From assembly GCF_051401765.1 (NCBI RefSeq), contig NW_027480423.1, positions 10,292,001 through 10,356,000 on the forward strand: DNA of 64,000 nt, in the 5' to 3' direction. Below, one piece after another: positions 38,701-49,092 of this stretch (positions are counted from its first letter, which is position 1; each line of letters starts with the position of its first letter). The position numbers and the translations under genes were made by a program. The notes below the pieces were generated by a model. That model did not search any database. It saw nothing but the letters and a program-made list of their open reading frames with translations, and was not told where the DNA came from. This DNA comes from Calliopsis andreniformis. Taxonomy: Eukaryota > Arthropoda > Insecta > Hymenoptera > Andrenidae.

Positions 38701-40666
38701 CGATCAGGTGGAGCAACGCCCTAGAGTGAAGCATAGGTTGCCCGGAAAGTAGAAATAACCATAACTTTCACACTGGTTTCTATTATTCGTTTTATACGAT
38801 GGAAAAACTGTTATATTTATATTGTATTTTATGCTTCTGGCGTTGACTTCTTAGGCCCGAACTATTCGATCTGGTGCAACAACGCCCTAGAGTGAAGCCT
38901 AGGTTACCTGGAACGTAGAAATGACCATAAGTTTCATACTGGTTGCAATTATTCGTTTTATACGATGGAAAACCTGTTGCATTTATATTGTATTTTATGC
39001 TTCAGGCGTTCGCTTCTTAGGCCCTAACTATTCGATCTGGTGGACCAACGCCCTAGGGTGAAGCCTAGGTTGCCCGGAACGTAGAAAAGACCATAACTTT
39101 TACACTGGTAGCATTTATTCGTTTTATACAATGGAAAAACCGTTCTATTTATTTGTATTTTATGCTTCGGGCGTTGACTTCTAAGGCCCTAACTGTTTGA
39201 TCTGGTGGAGCAACGCCCTAGTGTGAAGCCCAGATTGCCCGGAACGTTGAAATGACCATAACTTTCACTCTGGTTGCTAATATTCGTTTTATACGATGGA
39301 AAAACTGTTATATTTATATTGCATTTTATTCTTATGGTGTTGAATTCTAAGTCCCTAGCTATTCGATCTGGTGGAGCAACGCCCTAGAGTGAATCCTAGG
39401 TTACCCGGAACGTAGAAATGACCAGTACTTTCACACTGTTTGCAGTTATTCCTGTTATACGATGGAAAAACTGTTGCATCTTTATTGTATTTTATGCTTC
39501 TGGCGTTGACTTCTAAGGCCCTAACTGTTTGATCTGGTGGAGAACGCCCTGGAGTGAAGCCTAGGTTGCCCGGAACGTAGAAATGACCATAACTTTCACA
39601 CTGGTTTCTATTATTCGTTTTATACGATGGAAAAACTGTTATATTTATATTGTAATTTATGCTTCTGGCGTTGACTTCTTAGGCCCGAACTATTCGATCT
39701 GGTGCAACAACGCCCTAGAGTGAAGCCTAGGTTGCCTGGAACGTAGAAAAGACCATCACTTTCACACGGGTTGCAACTATTCCTGTTATAGGATGGAAAG
39801 ACTGTTGTATTTTTATTGTATTTTATACTTCAGGCGTTGACTTCTGTGGCCGTAGCTATTCGATGTGGTGGTAGAACGCCATAGAGTGAAGCCTAGGCTG
39901 CCCGGAAAGTAGAAATGACCATAAGTTTCATACTGGTTGCAATTATTCGTTTAATACGATGGAAAAACTGTTGTATTTATATTGTATTTTATGCTTCAGG
40001 CGTTCACTTCTTAGGCCCTATCTATTCGATCTGGTGGAACAACGCCATAGGGTGAAGCCTAGGTTGCCCGGAACGTAGAAAAGACCATAACTTTTACACT
40101 GGTAGCATTTATTCGTTTTATACAATGGAAAAACCGTTCTATTTATTTTATATTTTATGCTTCGGGCATTGACTTCTGAGGCCCTAACTGTTTTGATCTG
40201 GTGGAGCAACGCCCTGGAGTGAAGCCTAGGTTGCCCGGAACGTACAAATGACCATTACTTTCACACTGTTTGCAATTATTCATTTTATACGATGGAAATG
40301 CAGTTGTATTTATATTGCATTTTATTCTTCTGGCGTTGACTTTTAAGGCCGTAGCTATTAGATGTGGTGGAGCAACGCTCTAGAGTCTCGCATAGGTTGC
40401 CCGGAACGTAGAAATGACCATTACTTTCACAATGTATGCGAATATTCATTTTATACGATGGAAAAACTGTTGTACTTATAATGTATTTTATTCTTCTGGC
40501 GTTGAATTCTAAGTCCCTAGCTTTTCGATCTCGTGGAGCAACGCCCTAGAGTGAACCCTAGGTTACCCGGAACGTAGAAATGACCAGTACTTTCACACTG
40601 GTTGCAGTTATTCCTGTTATACGATGGAAAAACTGTTGCACCTTTATTGTATTTTATGCTTCTGGC

Positions 40667-40832
40667 GTTGACATCTAAGGCCCTAACTGTTTGATCTGGT
40701 GGAGCAACGCCCTAGAGTGAAGCCTAGGTTGCCCGGAACGTAGAAATGACCATAACTTTCACACTGGTTGCTATTATTCGTTTTATACGATGGAAAAACT
40801 GTTATATTTATATTGTATTTTATGCTTCTGGC
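40667..40832 (+). repeat. Representative satellite monomer (166 bp)
   Basis: This copy lies close to the majority sequence, with about five differences by eye, and serves as a map of the unit. Positions 1-10 are the start block; 15-20 contain ccctaa; 22-37 hold the tattcgatctggtgga block. Positions 57-62 are the palindrome cctagg, followed by a GC-rich stretch at 61-73. Positions 74-100 run from gtagaaatgacc into cacactg, positions 110-126 are the CENP-B-box-like motif, and 131-158 are AT-rich. The strongest constancy between monomers is at about 51-85. Most variation falls in 1-45 and 100-165. Confidence 0.9.
40776..40792 (+). other. Common CENP-B-box-like form (7 of 9), example
   Basis: attcgttttatacgatg agrees at TTCG, the central A and CG, but has at instead of gg. 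This form is present in a large share of monomers at unit positions 110-126. Other monomers lack it, reading attcctgttata, attcattttata, attcgttgtata or atacattatata at the same place. A 7/9 match somewhere in 166 bp on either strand is expected roughly 0.4 times by chance, so this alone is not strong evidence. Confidence 0.3.
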
Positions 40833-43590
40833 GTTAACTTCTTAGGCCCTAACTATTCGATCTGGTGGAACAACACCCTAGAGTGAAGCCTAGGTTGCCT
40901 GGAACGTAGAAATGACCATCACTTTCACACGGGTTGCAATTATTCCTGTTATAGGATGGAAAGACTGTTGTATTTTTATTGTATTTTATGCTTCACGCGT
41001 TGACTTCTGAGGCCGTAGCTATTCGATGTGGTGGATGAACGCCATAGAGTGAAGCCTAGGTTGCCCGGAACGTAGAAATGTCCATATCTTTCACACTGTT
41101 TGCAATTATTACTTTTATACGATGGCAATGCTGTTGTATATTTATTGCATTTTATGCTTCGGGCATTGACTTCTAAGGACCTAACTATTCAATCTGTTGG
41201 AGCAACGCCATTGGGTGAAGCCTAGGTTGCCCGGAACGTAGAAATGACCATAACTTTCACACTGGTTGCAATTATTCGTTTTATACGATGGAAAAGCTGT
41301 TGTATTTATATCGTATTTTATGCTTCTGGCGTTAACTTCTTAGGCCCTAACTATTCGATCTGGTGGAACAACACCCTAGAGTGAAGCCTAGGTTGCCTGG
41401 AACGTAGAAATGACCATCACTTTCACACGGGTTGCAATTATTCCTGTTATAGGATGGAAAGACTGTTGTATTTTTATTGTATTTTATGCTTCACGCGTTG
41501 ACTTCTGAGGCCGTAGCTATTCGATGTGGTGGATGAACGCCATAGAGTGAAGCCTAGGTTGCCCGGAACGTAGAAATGTCCATATCTTTCACACTGTTTG
41601 CAATTATTACTTTTATACGATGGCAATGCTGTTGTATATTTATTGCATTTTATGCTTCGGGCATTGACTTCTAAGGACCTAACTATTCAATCTGTTGGAG
41701 CAACGCCATTGGGTGAAGCCTAGGTTGCCCGGAACGTAGAAATGACCATAACTTTCACACTGGTTGCAATTATTCGTTTTATACGATCGAAAAGCTGTTG
41801 TATTTATACCGTATTTTATGCTTCTGGCGTTGACTTCTTAGGCCCTAACTATTCCATCTGGTGGAACAGCGCCCTAGGGTGAAGCGTAGTTTGCCCGGAA
41901 AGTAGAAATGACCATAACTTTCACACTGGTAGCAATTATTCGTTTTATACGATGGAAAAACTGTTCTATTTATTTTGTATTTTATGCTTCGGGCGTTGAC
42001 TTCTAAGGCCCTAACTATTCGATCAGGTGGAGCAACGCCCTGGAGTGAAGCCTAGGTTGCCCGGTACGACGAAATGACCATCACTTTCAAACTGGTTGCA
42101 ATTATTCGTCTTATACGATGGAAAAGCTGTTCTATTTATATCGTATTTTAAGCTTCTGGCGTTGACTTCTTAGGCCCTAACTATTCCATCTGGTGGAACA
42201 GCGCCATAGGGTGAAGCCTAGGTTGCCCGGAAAGTAGAAATAACCATAACTTTCACACTGGTAGCAATTATTCGTTGTATACGATGGAAAAACTGTTCTT
42301 TTTATTTTATATTTTATGCTTCTGGCGTTGACTTCTATGGCCCTAGCTATTCGATTTGGTGGAGCAACGCCCTAGAGTGGAGCCTAGGTTGCCCGGTACG
42401 TAGAAATGACCATTACTTTCACACTGTTTGCAAATATACATTATATACGATGGAAAGTCTGTTGTATTTATGTTGAATTTTATGCTCCTGGCGTTGACTT
42501 CTTAGGCCCTAACTATTTGATCTGGTGGAGAACCGCCCTAGCGTGAAGCCTAGGTTGCCCGGAACGTAGAAATGACCATTCATTTCACACTGGCAGCAAT
42601 TATTCGTTTTATACGATGGAAAAACTGTTTTATTTATTTTGTATTTTATGCTTCGGGCGTTGACTTCTAAGGCCCTAACTATTCGACCTGGTGGAGCAAC
42701 GCCCTAGAGTGAAGCCTAGGTTGCGCGGAACGTAGAAATGACCATAACTTTCACACTGATAGCAATTATTCGTTTTATACGATGGAAGAACTGTTTCAAT
42801 TATTTTGTATTTTATGCTTCGGGCGTTGACTTCTAAGGCCCTAACTATTCGATCTGGTGGAGCAACGCCCTAGATTGAAGCCTAGGTTGCCCGGAACGTA
42901 GAAAAGACCATAACTTTTACACTGGTAGCATTTATTCGTTTTATACAATGGAAAAACCGTTCTATTTATTTTGTATTTTATGCTTCGGGCGTTGACTTCT
43001 AAGGCCCTAACTGTTTGATCTGGTGGAGAACGCCCTGGAGTGAAGCCTAGGTTGCCCGGAACGTAGAAATGACCATAACTTTCACACTGGTTTCTATTAT
43101 TCGTTTTATGCGATGGAAAAACTGTTATATTTATATTGTATTTTATGCTTCTGGCGTTGACTTCTTAGGCCCGAACTATTCGATCTGGTGCAACAACGCC
43201 CTAGAGTGAAGCCTAGGTTGCCCGGAAAGTAGAAACGACCATAAGTTTCATACTGGTTGCAATTATTCGTTTTATACGATGGAAAACCTGTTGCATTTAT
43301 ATTGTATTTTATGCTTCAGGCGTTCACTTCTTAGGCCCTAACTATTCGATCTGGTACAAGAACGCCCTAGGGTGAAGCCTAGGTTGTCCGGAACGTAGAA
43401 ATGACCATAACTTTTACACTGGTAGCAATTATTCGTTTTATACAATGGAAAAACTGTTCTATTCATTTTGCATTTTATGCTTCGGGCGTTTACTTCTAAG
43501 GCCCTAACTGATTGATCTGGAGGAGCAACGCCCTACTGTGAAGCCCAGATTGCCCGGAACGTTGAAATGACCATAACTTTCACTCTGGTT
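40806..43590 (+). repeat. 2.8-kb block recurring at 60224-63180, copy 1
   Basis: The offset is 19418 bp both at the left end (gttaac start, 40833 to 60251) and at 43161 to 62579. It becomes 19584 bp at 43241 to 62825, exactly one monomer more. Copy 1 therefore lacks one monomer (the cctgttatagg and tacttcagg kind) near 43210 that copy 2 keeps. Private variants include aacagcgcc near 41868 and 42197. Confidence 0.8.
40832..41827 (+). repeat. 3-monomer tandem duplication (2 x 498 bp), second site
   Basis: Same doubled trimer as at 25561-26556: gttaac starts at 40833 and 41331 (498 bp). Both units show the gttgcctgg, gtggatgaacgcc and gccattggg markers in order. It is the left end of a longer block that recurs at 60.2 kb. 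Confidence 0.85.
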
Positions 43591-44782
43591 GCAATTATTC
43601 CTGTTATAGGATGGAAAGACTGTTGTATTTTTATTGTATTTTATACTTCAGGCGTTGACTTCTGTGGCCGTAGCTATTCGATGTGGTGGTAGAACGCCAT
43701 AGTGTGAAGCCTAGGTTGCCCGGAAAGTAGAAATGACCATAAGTTTCATACTGGTTGCAATTATTCGTTTTATACGATGGAAAAACTGTTGTATTTATAT
43801 TGTATTTTATGCTTCTGGCGTTCACTTCTTAGGCCCTAACTATTCGATCTGGTGGAACAACGCCCTAGGGTGAAGCCTAGGTTGCCCGGAACGTAGAAAA
43901 GACCATAACTTTTACACTGGTAGCATTTATTCGTTTTATACAATGGAAAAACCGTTCTATTTATTTTGTATTTTATGCTTCGGGCGTTGACTTCTAAGGC
44001 CCTAACTGTTTGATCTGGTGGAGCAACGCCCTAGTGTGAAGCCCAGATTGCCCGGAACGTTGAAATGACCATAACTTTCACTCTGGTTGCTAATATTCGT
44101 TTTATACGATGGAAAAACTGTTATATTTATATTGCATTTTATTCTTATGGCGTTGAATTCTAAGTCCCTAGCTATTCGATCTGGTGGAGCAACGCCCTAG
44201 AGTGAATCCTAGGTTACCCGGAACGTAGAAATGACCAGTACTTTCACACTGTTTGCAGTTATTCCTGTTATACGATGGAAAAACTATTGCATCTTTATTG
44301 TATTTTATGCTTCTGGCGTTGACTTCTAAGGCCCTAACTATTCAATCTGTTGGAGCGATGCCCTAGGGTGAAGCCTAGGTTGCGCGGAAAATATAAATGA
44401 CCATAAGTTTCATACTGGTTGCAATTATTCGTTTTATACGATGGAAAAACTGTTGTATTTATATTGTATTTTATGCTTCTGGCGTTCACTTCTTAGGCCC
44501 GAACTATTCGATCTGGTGGAACAACGGCCGAGGGTGAAGCCTAGGTTGCCCGGAACGTAGAAATGACCATAACTTTTACACTGGTAGCAATTATTCGTTT
44601 TATACAATGGAAAAACTGTTCTACTTATTTGTATTTAATGCTTCGGGCGTTAGCTTCTAAGGCCCTAACTGTTTGATCTGGTGGAACAACGGCCTAGGGT
44701 GAAGCCTAGGTTGCCCGAGACGTAGAAATGACCATAACTTTTACACTGGTAGCAATTATTCGTTTTATACAATGGAAAAACT
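43591..44782 (+). repeat. Switch back to the first variant set
   Basis: At about 43590 the sequence changes from the cctactgtgaagccc lineage to a monomer pair otherwise seen at 1100-1370. The catagtgtgaagcc variant is shared at about 1201 and 43696. The following monomers resemble 8.1-8.6 kb and 12.5-12.95 kb (gcccagattgcc, gttgaattctaagtccc, ggaaaatataaatgacc, ggccgaggg). No gene is present. Confidence 0.72.
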
Positions 44783-46939
44783 GTTCTATTTATTTTGTAT
44801 TTAATGCTACGGGCGTTGACTTCTAAGGCCCTAACTGTTTGATCTGGTGGAGCACCGCCCTAGAGTGATGCCTAGGCCGCTCGGAACGTAGAAATGACCA
44901 TAACTTTCACACTGGTTTCTATTATTCGTTTTATACGATGGAAAAACTGTTATATATATATTGTATTTTATGCTTCTGGCGTTGACTTCTTAGGCCCGAA
45001 CTATTCGATCTTGTGCAACAACGCCCTAGAGTGAAGCCTAGGTTGCCTGGAACGTAGAAATGACCATCACTTTCACACGGGTTGCAATTATTCCTGTTAT
45101 AGGATGGAAAGACTGTTGTATTTTTATTGTATTTTATACATCAGGTGTTGACTTCTGTGGCCGTAGCTATTCGATGTGGTGGTAGAACGCCATAGAGTGA
45201 AGCCTAGGTTGCCCGGAAAGTAGAAATGACCATAAGTTTCATACTGGTTGCAATTATTCGTTTTATACGATGGAAAAACTGTTGTATTTATTTTTATTTT
45301 ATGCTTCTGGCGTTCACTTCTTAGGCCCTAACTATTCGATCTGGTGGAACAACGCCCTAGGGTGAAGCCTAGGTTGCCCGGAACGTGGAAAAGACCATAA
45401 CTTTTACACTGGTAGCATTTATTCGTTTTATACAATGGAAAAACCGTTCTATTTATTTTGTATTTTATGCTTCGGGCGTTGACATCTAAGGTCCTAACTA
45501 TACGATCTGGTGGAGCAACGCCCTAGAGTGAAGCCTACGTTGCCCGGAACGTAGAAATGACCATAACTTTCAAACTGGTTGCTATCATTCGTTTTATGTG
45601 ATGGAAAAGCTGTTGTATTTATACTGTATTTTACGCTTCTGGCGTTCACTTCTTAGGCCCTAACTGTTCGAACTGGTGGAACATCGGGCTAGGGTGAAGC
45701 CTAGGTTGCCCGAGACGTAGAAATGACCATAACTTTTACACTGGTAGCAATTATTCGTTTTATTCAATGGAAAAACTGTTCTATTTATTTTGAGTTTAAT
45801 GCTTCGGGCGTTGACTTCTAAGGCCCTAACTGTTTGATCTGGTGGAGCACCGCCCTAGAGTGAAGCCTAGGCCGCTCGGAACGTAGTAATGACGTTAACT
45901 TTCATAGTGGTTGCAATTATTCGTTTTATACGATGGAAAAACTGTTGTATTTATATTGTATTTTATGCATCTGGCGTTGACTTCTAAGGCACTAACTATT
46001 CGATCTAGTGGATCAATGCCGTAGAGTGAAGCCTAGGTTGCCCGGTACGTAGAAATGACCATCACTCTCAAACTGGTTGCAATTATTCCTGTTATATGAT
46101 TGAAAAACTGTTGTATTTTTATTGCATTTTTTGTTTCGGGCATTGACTTCTAAGGCCCCTAACTATTCAATCTGTTGGAGCAATGCCCTAGGGTGAAGCC
46201 TAGGTTGCCCGGAAAATATAAATGACCATAAGTTTCATACTGGTTGCAATTATTCGTTTTATACGATGGAAAAACTGTTGTATTTATATTGTATTTTATG
46301 CTTCTGGCGTTCACTTCTTAGGCCCGAACTATTCGATCTGGTGGAACAACGGCCGAGGGTGAAGCCTAGGTTGCCCGGAACGTAGAAATGACCATAACTT
46401 TTACACTGGTAGCAATTATTCGTTTTATACAATGGAAAAACTGTTCTACTTATTTGTATTTAATGCTTCGGGCGTTGGATTCTAAGGCCCTAACTGTTTG
46501 ATCTGGTGGAGCAACGCCCTAGAGTGAAGCCTAGGTTGCCCGGAACGTAGAAGTGACCATAACTTTCACACTGGTTGCAATTATTCGTTTTATACGATGG
46601 AAAAACTGTTATATTTATTTTGTATTTTATGCTTCGGGCGTTGACTTCTAAGGCCCTAACTGTTTGATGTGGTGGAGCAACGCCCTAGAGTGAAGCCTAG
46701 GTTGCCCGGCACGTAGAAATGACCATAACTTTCACACTGGTTGCTATTATTCGTTATATACGATGGAAAAACTGTTATATTTATATTGTATTTTATGCTT
46801 CTGTCGTTGACTTCTGAGGCCGTAGCTATTCGGTGTGGTGGAACAACGCCCTAGGGTGAATCCTAGGTTGCCCGGAACGTAGAAATGACCGTAACTTTCA
46901 CACTGGTTGCAATTACTCGTTTTATACGATGGAAAAACT
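44783..46939 (+). repeat. 13-monomer tandem duplication (2157 bp), copy 1
   Basis: All markers recur 2157 bp on (13 x 166 minus 1). The gatcttgtgcaac block is at 45001 and 47158, and ggcgttgg is at 46471 and 48628. Rare features shared by both copies include a tail shortened by three bases (tatttatttttatttta), an extra c in ggcccctaac, and gttcgaactggtgg. One difference is ggcgttggattct here versus ggcgttggcttct in copy 2. The variants match 3.66-4.4 kb and 6.7-7.6 kb. Confidence 0.9.
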
Positions 46940-49092
46940 GTTATATTTATTTTGTATTTTATGCTTCGGGCGTTGACTTCTAAGGCCCTAACTGTTTGAT
47001 CTGGTGGAGCACCGCCCTAGAGTGATGCCTAGGCCGCTCGGAACGTAGAAATGACCATAACTTTCACACTGGTTTCTATTATTCGTTTTATACGATGGAA
47101 AAACTGTTATATATATATTGTATTTTATGCTTCTGGCGTTGACTTCTTAGGCCCGAACTATTCGATCTTGTGCAACAACGCCCTAGAGTGAAGCCTAGGT
47201 TGCCTGGAACGTAGAAATGACCATCACTTTCACACGGGTTGCAATTATTCCTGTTATAGGATGGAAAGACTGTTGTATTTTTATTGTATTTTATACATCA
47301 GGTGTTGACTTCTGTGGCCGTAGCTATTCGATGTGGTGGTAGAACGCCATAGAGTGAAGCCTAGGTTGCCCGGAAAGTAGAAATGACCATAAGTTTCATA
47401 CTGGTTGCAATTATTCGTTTTATACGATGGAAAAACTGTTGTATTTATTTTTATTTTATGCTTCTGGCGTTCACTTCTTAGGCCCTAACTATTCGATCTG
47501 GTGGAACAACGCCCTAGGGTGAAGCCTAGGTTGCCCGGAACGTGGAAAAGACCATAACTTTTACACTGGTAGCATTTATTCGTTTTATACAATGGAAAAA
47601 CCGTTCTATTTATTTTGTATTTTATGCTTCGGGCGTTGACATCTAAGGTCCTAACTATACGATCTGGTGGAGCAACGCCCTAGAGTGAAGCCTACGTTGC
47701 CCGGAACGTAGAAATGACCATAACTTTCAAACTGGTTGCTATCATTCGTTTTATGTGATGGAAAAGCTGTTGTATTTATACTGTATTTTACGCTTCTGGC
47801 GTTCACTTCTTAGGCCCTAACTGTTCGAACTGGTGGAACATCGGGCTAGGGTGAAGCCTAGGTTGCCCGAGACGTAGAAATGACCATAACTTTTACACTG
47901 GTAGCAATTATTCGTTTTATTCAATGGAAAAACTGTTCTATTTATTTTGAGTTTAATGCTTCGGGCGTTGACTTCTAAGGCCCTAACTGTTTGATCTGGT
48001 GGAGCACCGCCCTAGAGTGAAGCCTAGGCCGCTCGGAACGTAGTAATGACGTTAACTTTCATAGTGGTTGCAATTATTCGTTTTATACGATGGAAAAACT
48101 GTTGTATTTATATTGTATTTTATGCATCTGGCGTTGACTTCTAAGGCACTAACTATTCGATCTAGTGGATCAATGCCGTAGAGTGAAGCCTAGGTTGCCC
48201 GGTACGTAGAAATGACCATCACTCTCAAACTGGTTGCAATTATTCCTGTTATATGATTGAAAAACTGTTGTATTTTTATTGCATTTTTTGTTTCGGGCAT
48301 TGACTTCTAAGGCCCCTAACTATTCAATCTGTTGGAGCAATGCCCTAGGGTGAAGCCTAGGTTGCCCGGAAAATATAAATGACCATAAGTTTCATACTGG
48401 TTGCAATTATTCGTTTTATACGATGGAAAAACTGTTGTATTTATATTGTATTTTATGCTTCTGGCGTTCACTTCTTAGGCCCGAACTATTCGATCTGGTG
48501 GAACAACGGCCGAGGGTGAAGCCTAGGTTGCCCGGAACGTAGAAATGACCATAACTTTTACACTGGTAGCAATTATTCGTTTTATACAATGGAAAAACTG
48601 TTCTACTTATTTGTATTTAATGCTTCGGGCGTTGGCTTCTAAGGCCCTAACTGTTTGATCTGGTGGAGCAACGCCCTAGAGTGAAGCCTAGGTTGCCCGG
48701 AACGTAGAAGTGACCATAACTTTCACACTGGTTGCAATTATTCGTTTTATACGATGGAAAAACTGTTATATTTATTTTGTATTTTATGCTTCGGGCGTTG
48801 ACTTCTAAGGCCCTAACTGTTTGATGTGGTGGAGCAACGCCCTAGAGTGAAGCCTAGGTTGCCCGGCACGTAGAAATGACCATAACTTTCACACTGGTTG
48901 CTATTATTCGTTATATACGATGGAAAAACTGTTATATTTATATTGTATTTTATGCTTCTGTCGTTGACTTCTGAGGCCGTAGCTATTCGGTGTGGTGGAA
49001 CAACGCCCTAGGGTGAATCCTAGGTTGCCCGGAACGTAGAAATGACCGTAACTTTCACACTGGTTGCAATTACTCGTTTTATACGATGGATA
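46940..49092 (+). repeat. 13-monomer tandem duplication (2157 bp), copy 2
   Basis: Near-identical to the preceding unit over the whole length. The right end is marked by ttgcaattactcg near 49065, also near 46908. After it copy 1 reads gaaaaactgttat, whereas this copy reads gataagctgttg. This is the most similar pair of long units I saw, so probably the most recent duplication in the window. Confidence 0.9.

Larger units (their letters stand above)
35776..41325 (+). repeat. 41-monomer higher-order repeat (6806 bp), copy 2, with one monomer lost and one gained
   Basis: Follows copy 1 at 6806 bp until about 38730. There agcataggttgcccgg joins directly to aaagtagaaataacc, so one monomer (31930-32095 in copy 1) is missing and the offset becomes 6639-6640. 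From about 39960 to 40236 an extra monomer restores the offset to 6805. The shared rare variant gagtctcgcatagg (near 33580 and 40383) confirms homology after the correction. The match fades near 41325, where the local three-monomer duplication takes over. Confidence 0.82.

Noticed and set aside
40717..40740. tRNA-like internal promoter (A and B boxes) near ggttgcccgg
   Set aside because: The string does not fit the B-box consensus GGTTCGANTCC, and no cloverleaf can be drawn around it.
40687..40780. Possible internal half-monomer duplication (tattcg plus a later ggtgga or gatgga in both halves)
   Set aside because: Only a few bases agree at offsets of about 87-91 with no consistent alignment; too weak to claim.
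40795..40826. AT-rich tail with TATA-like strings as a promoter
   Set aside because: It repeats in every monomer with no start-site context. A transcript cannot be inferred from sequence alone.
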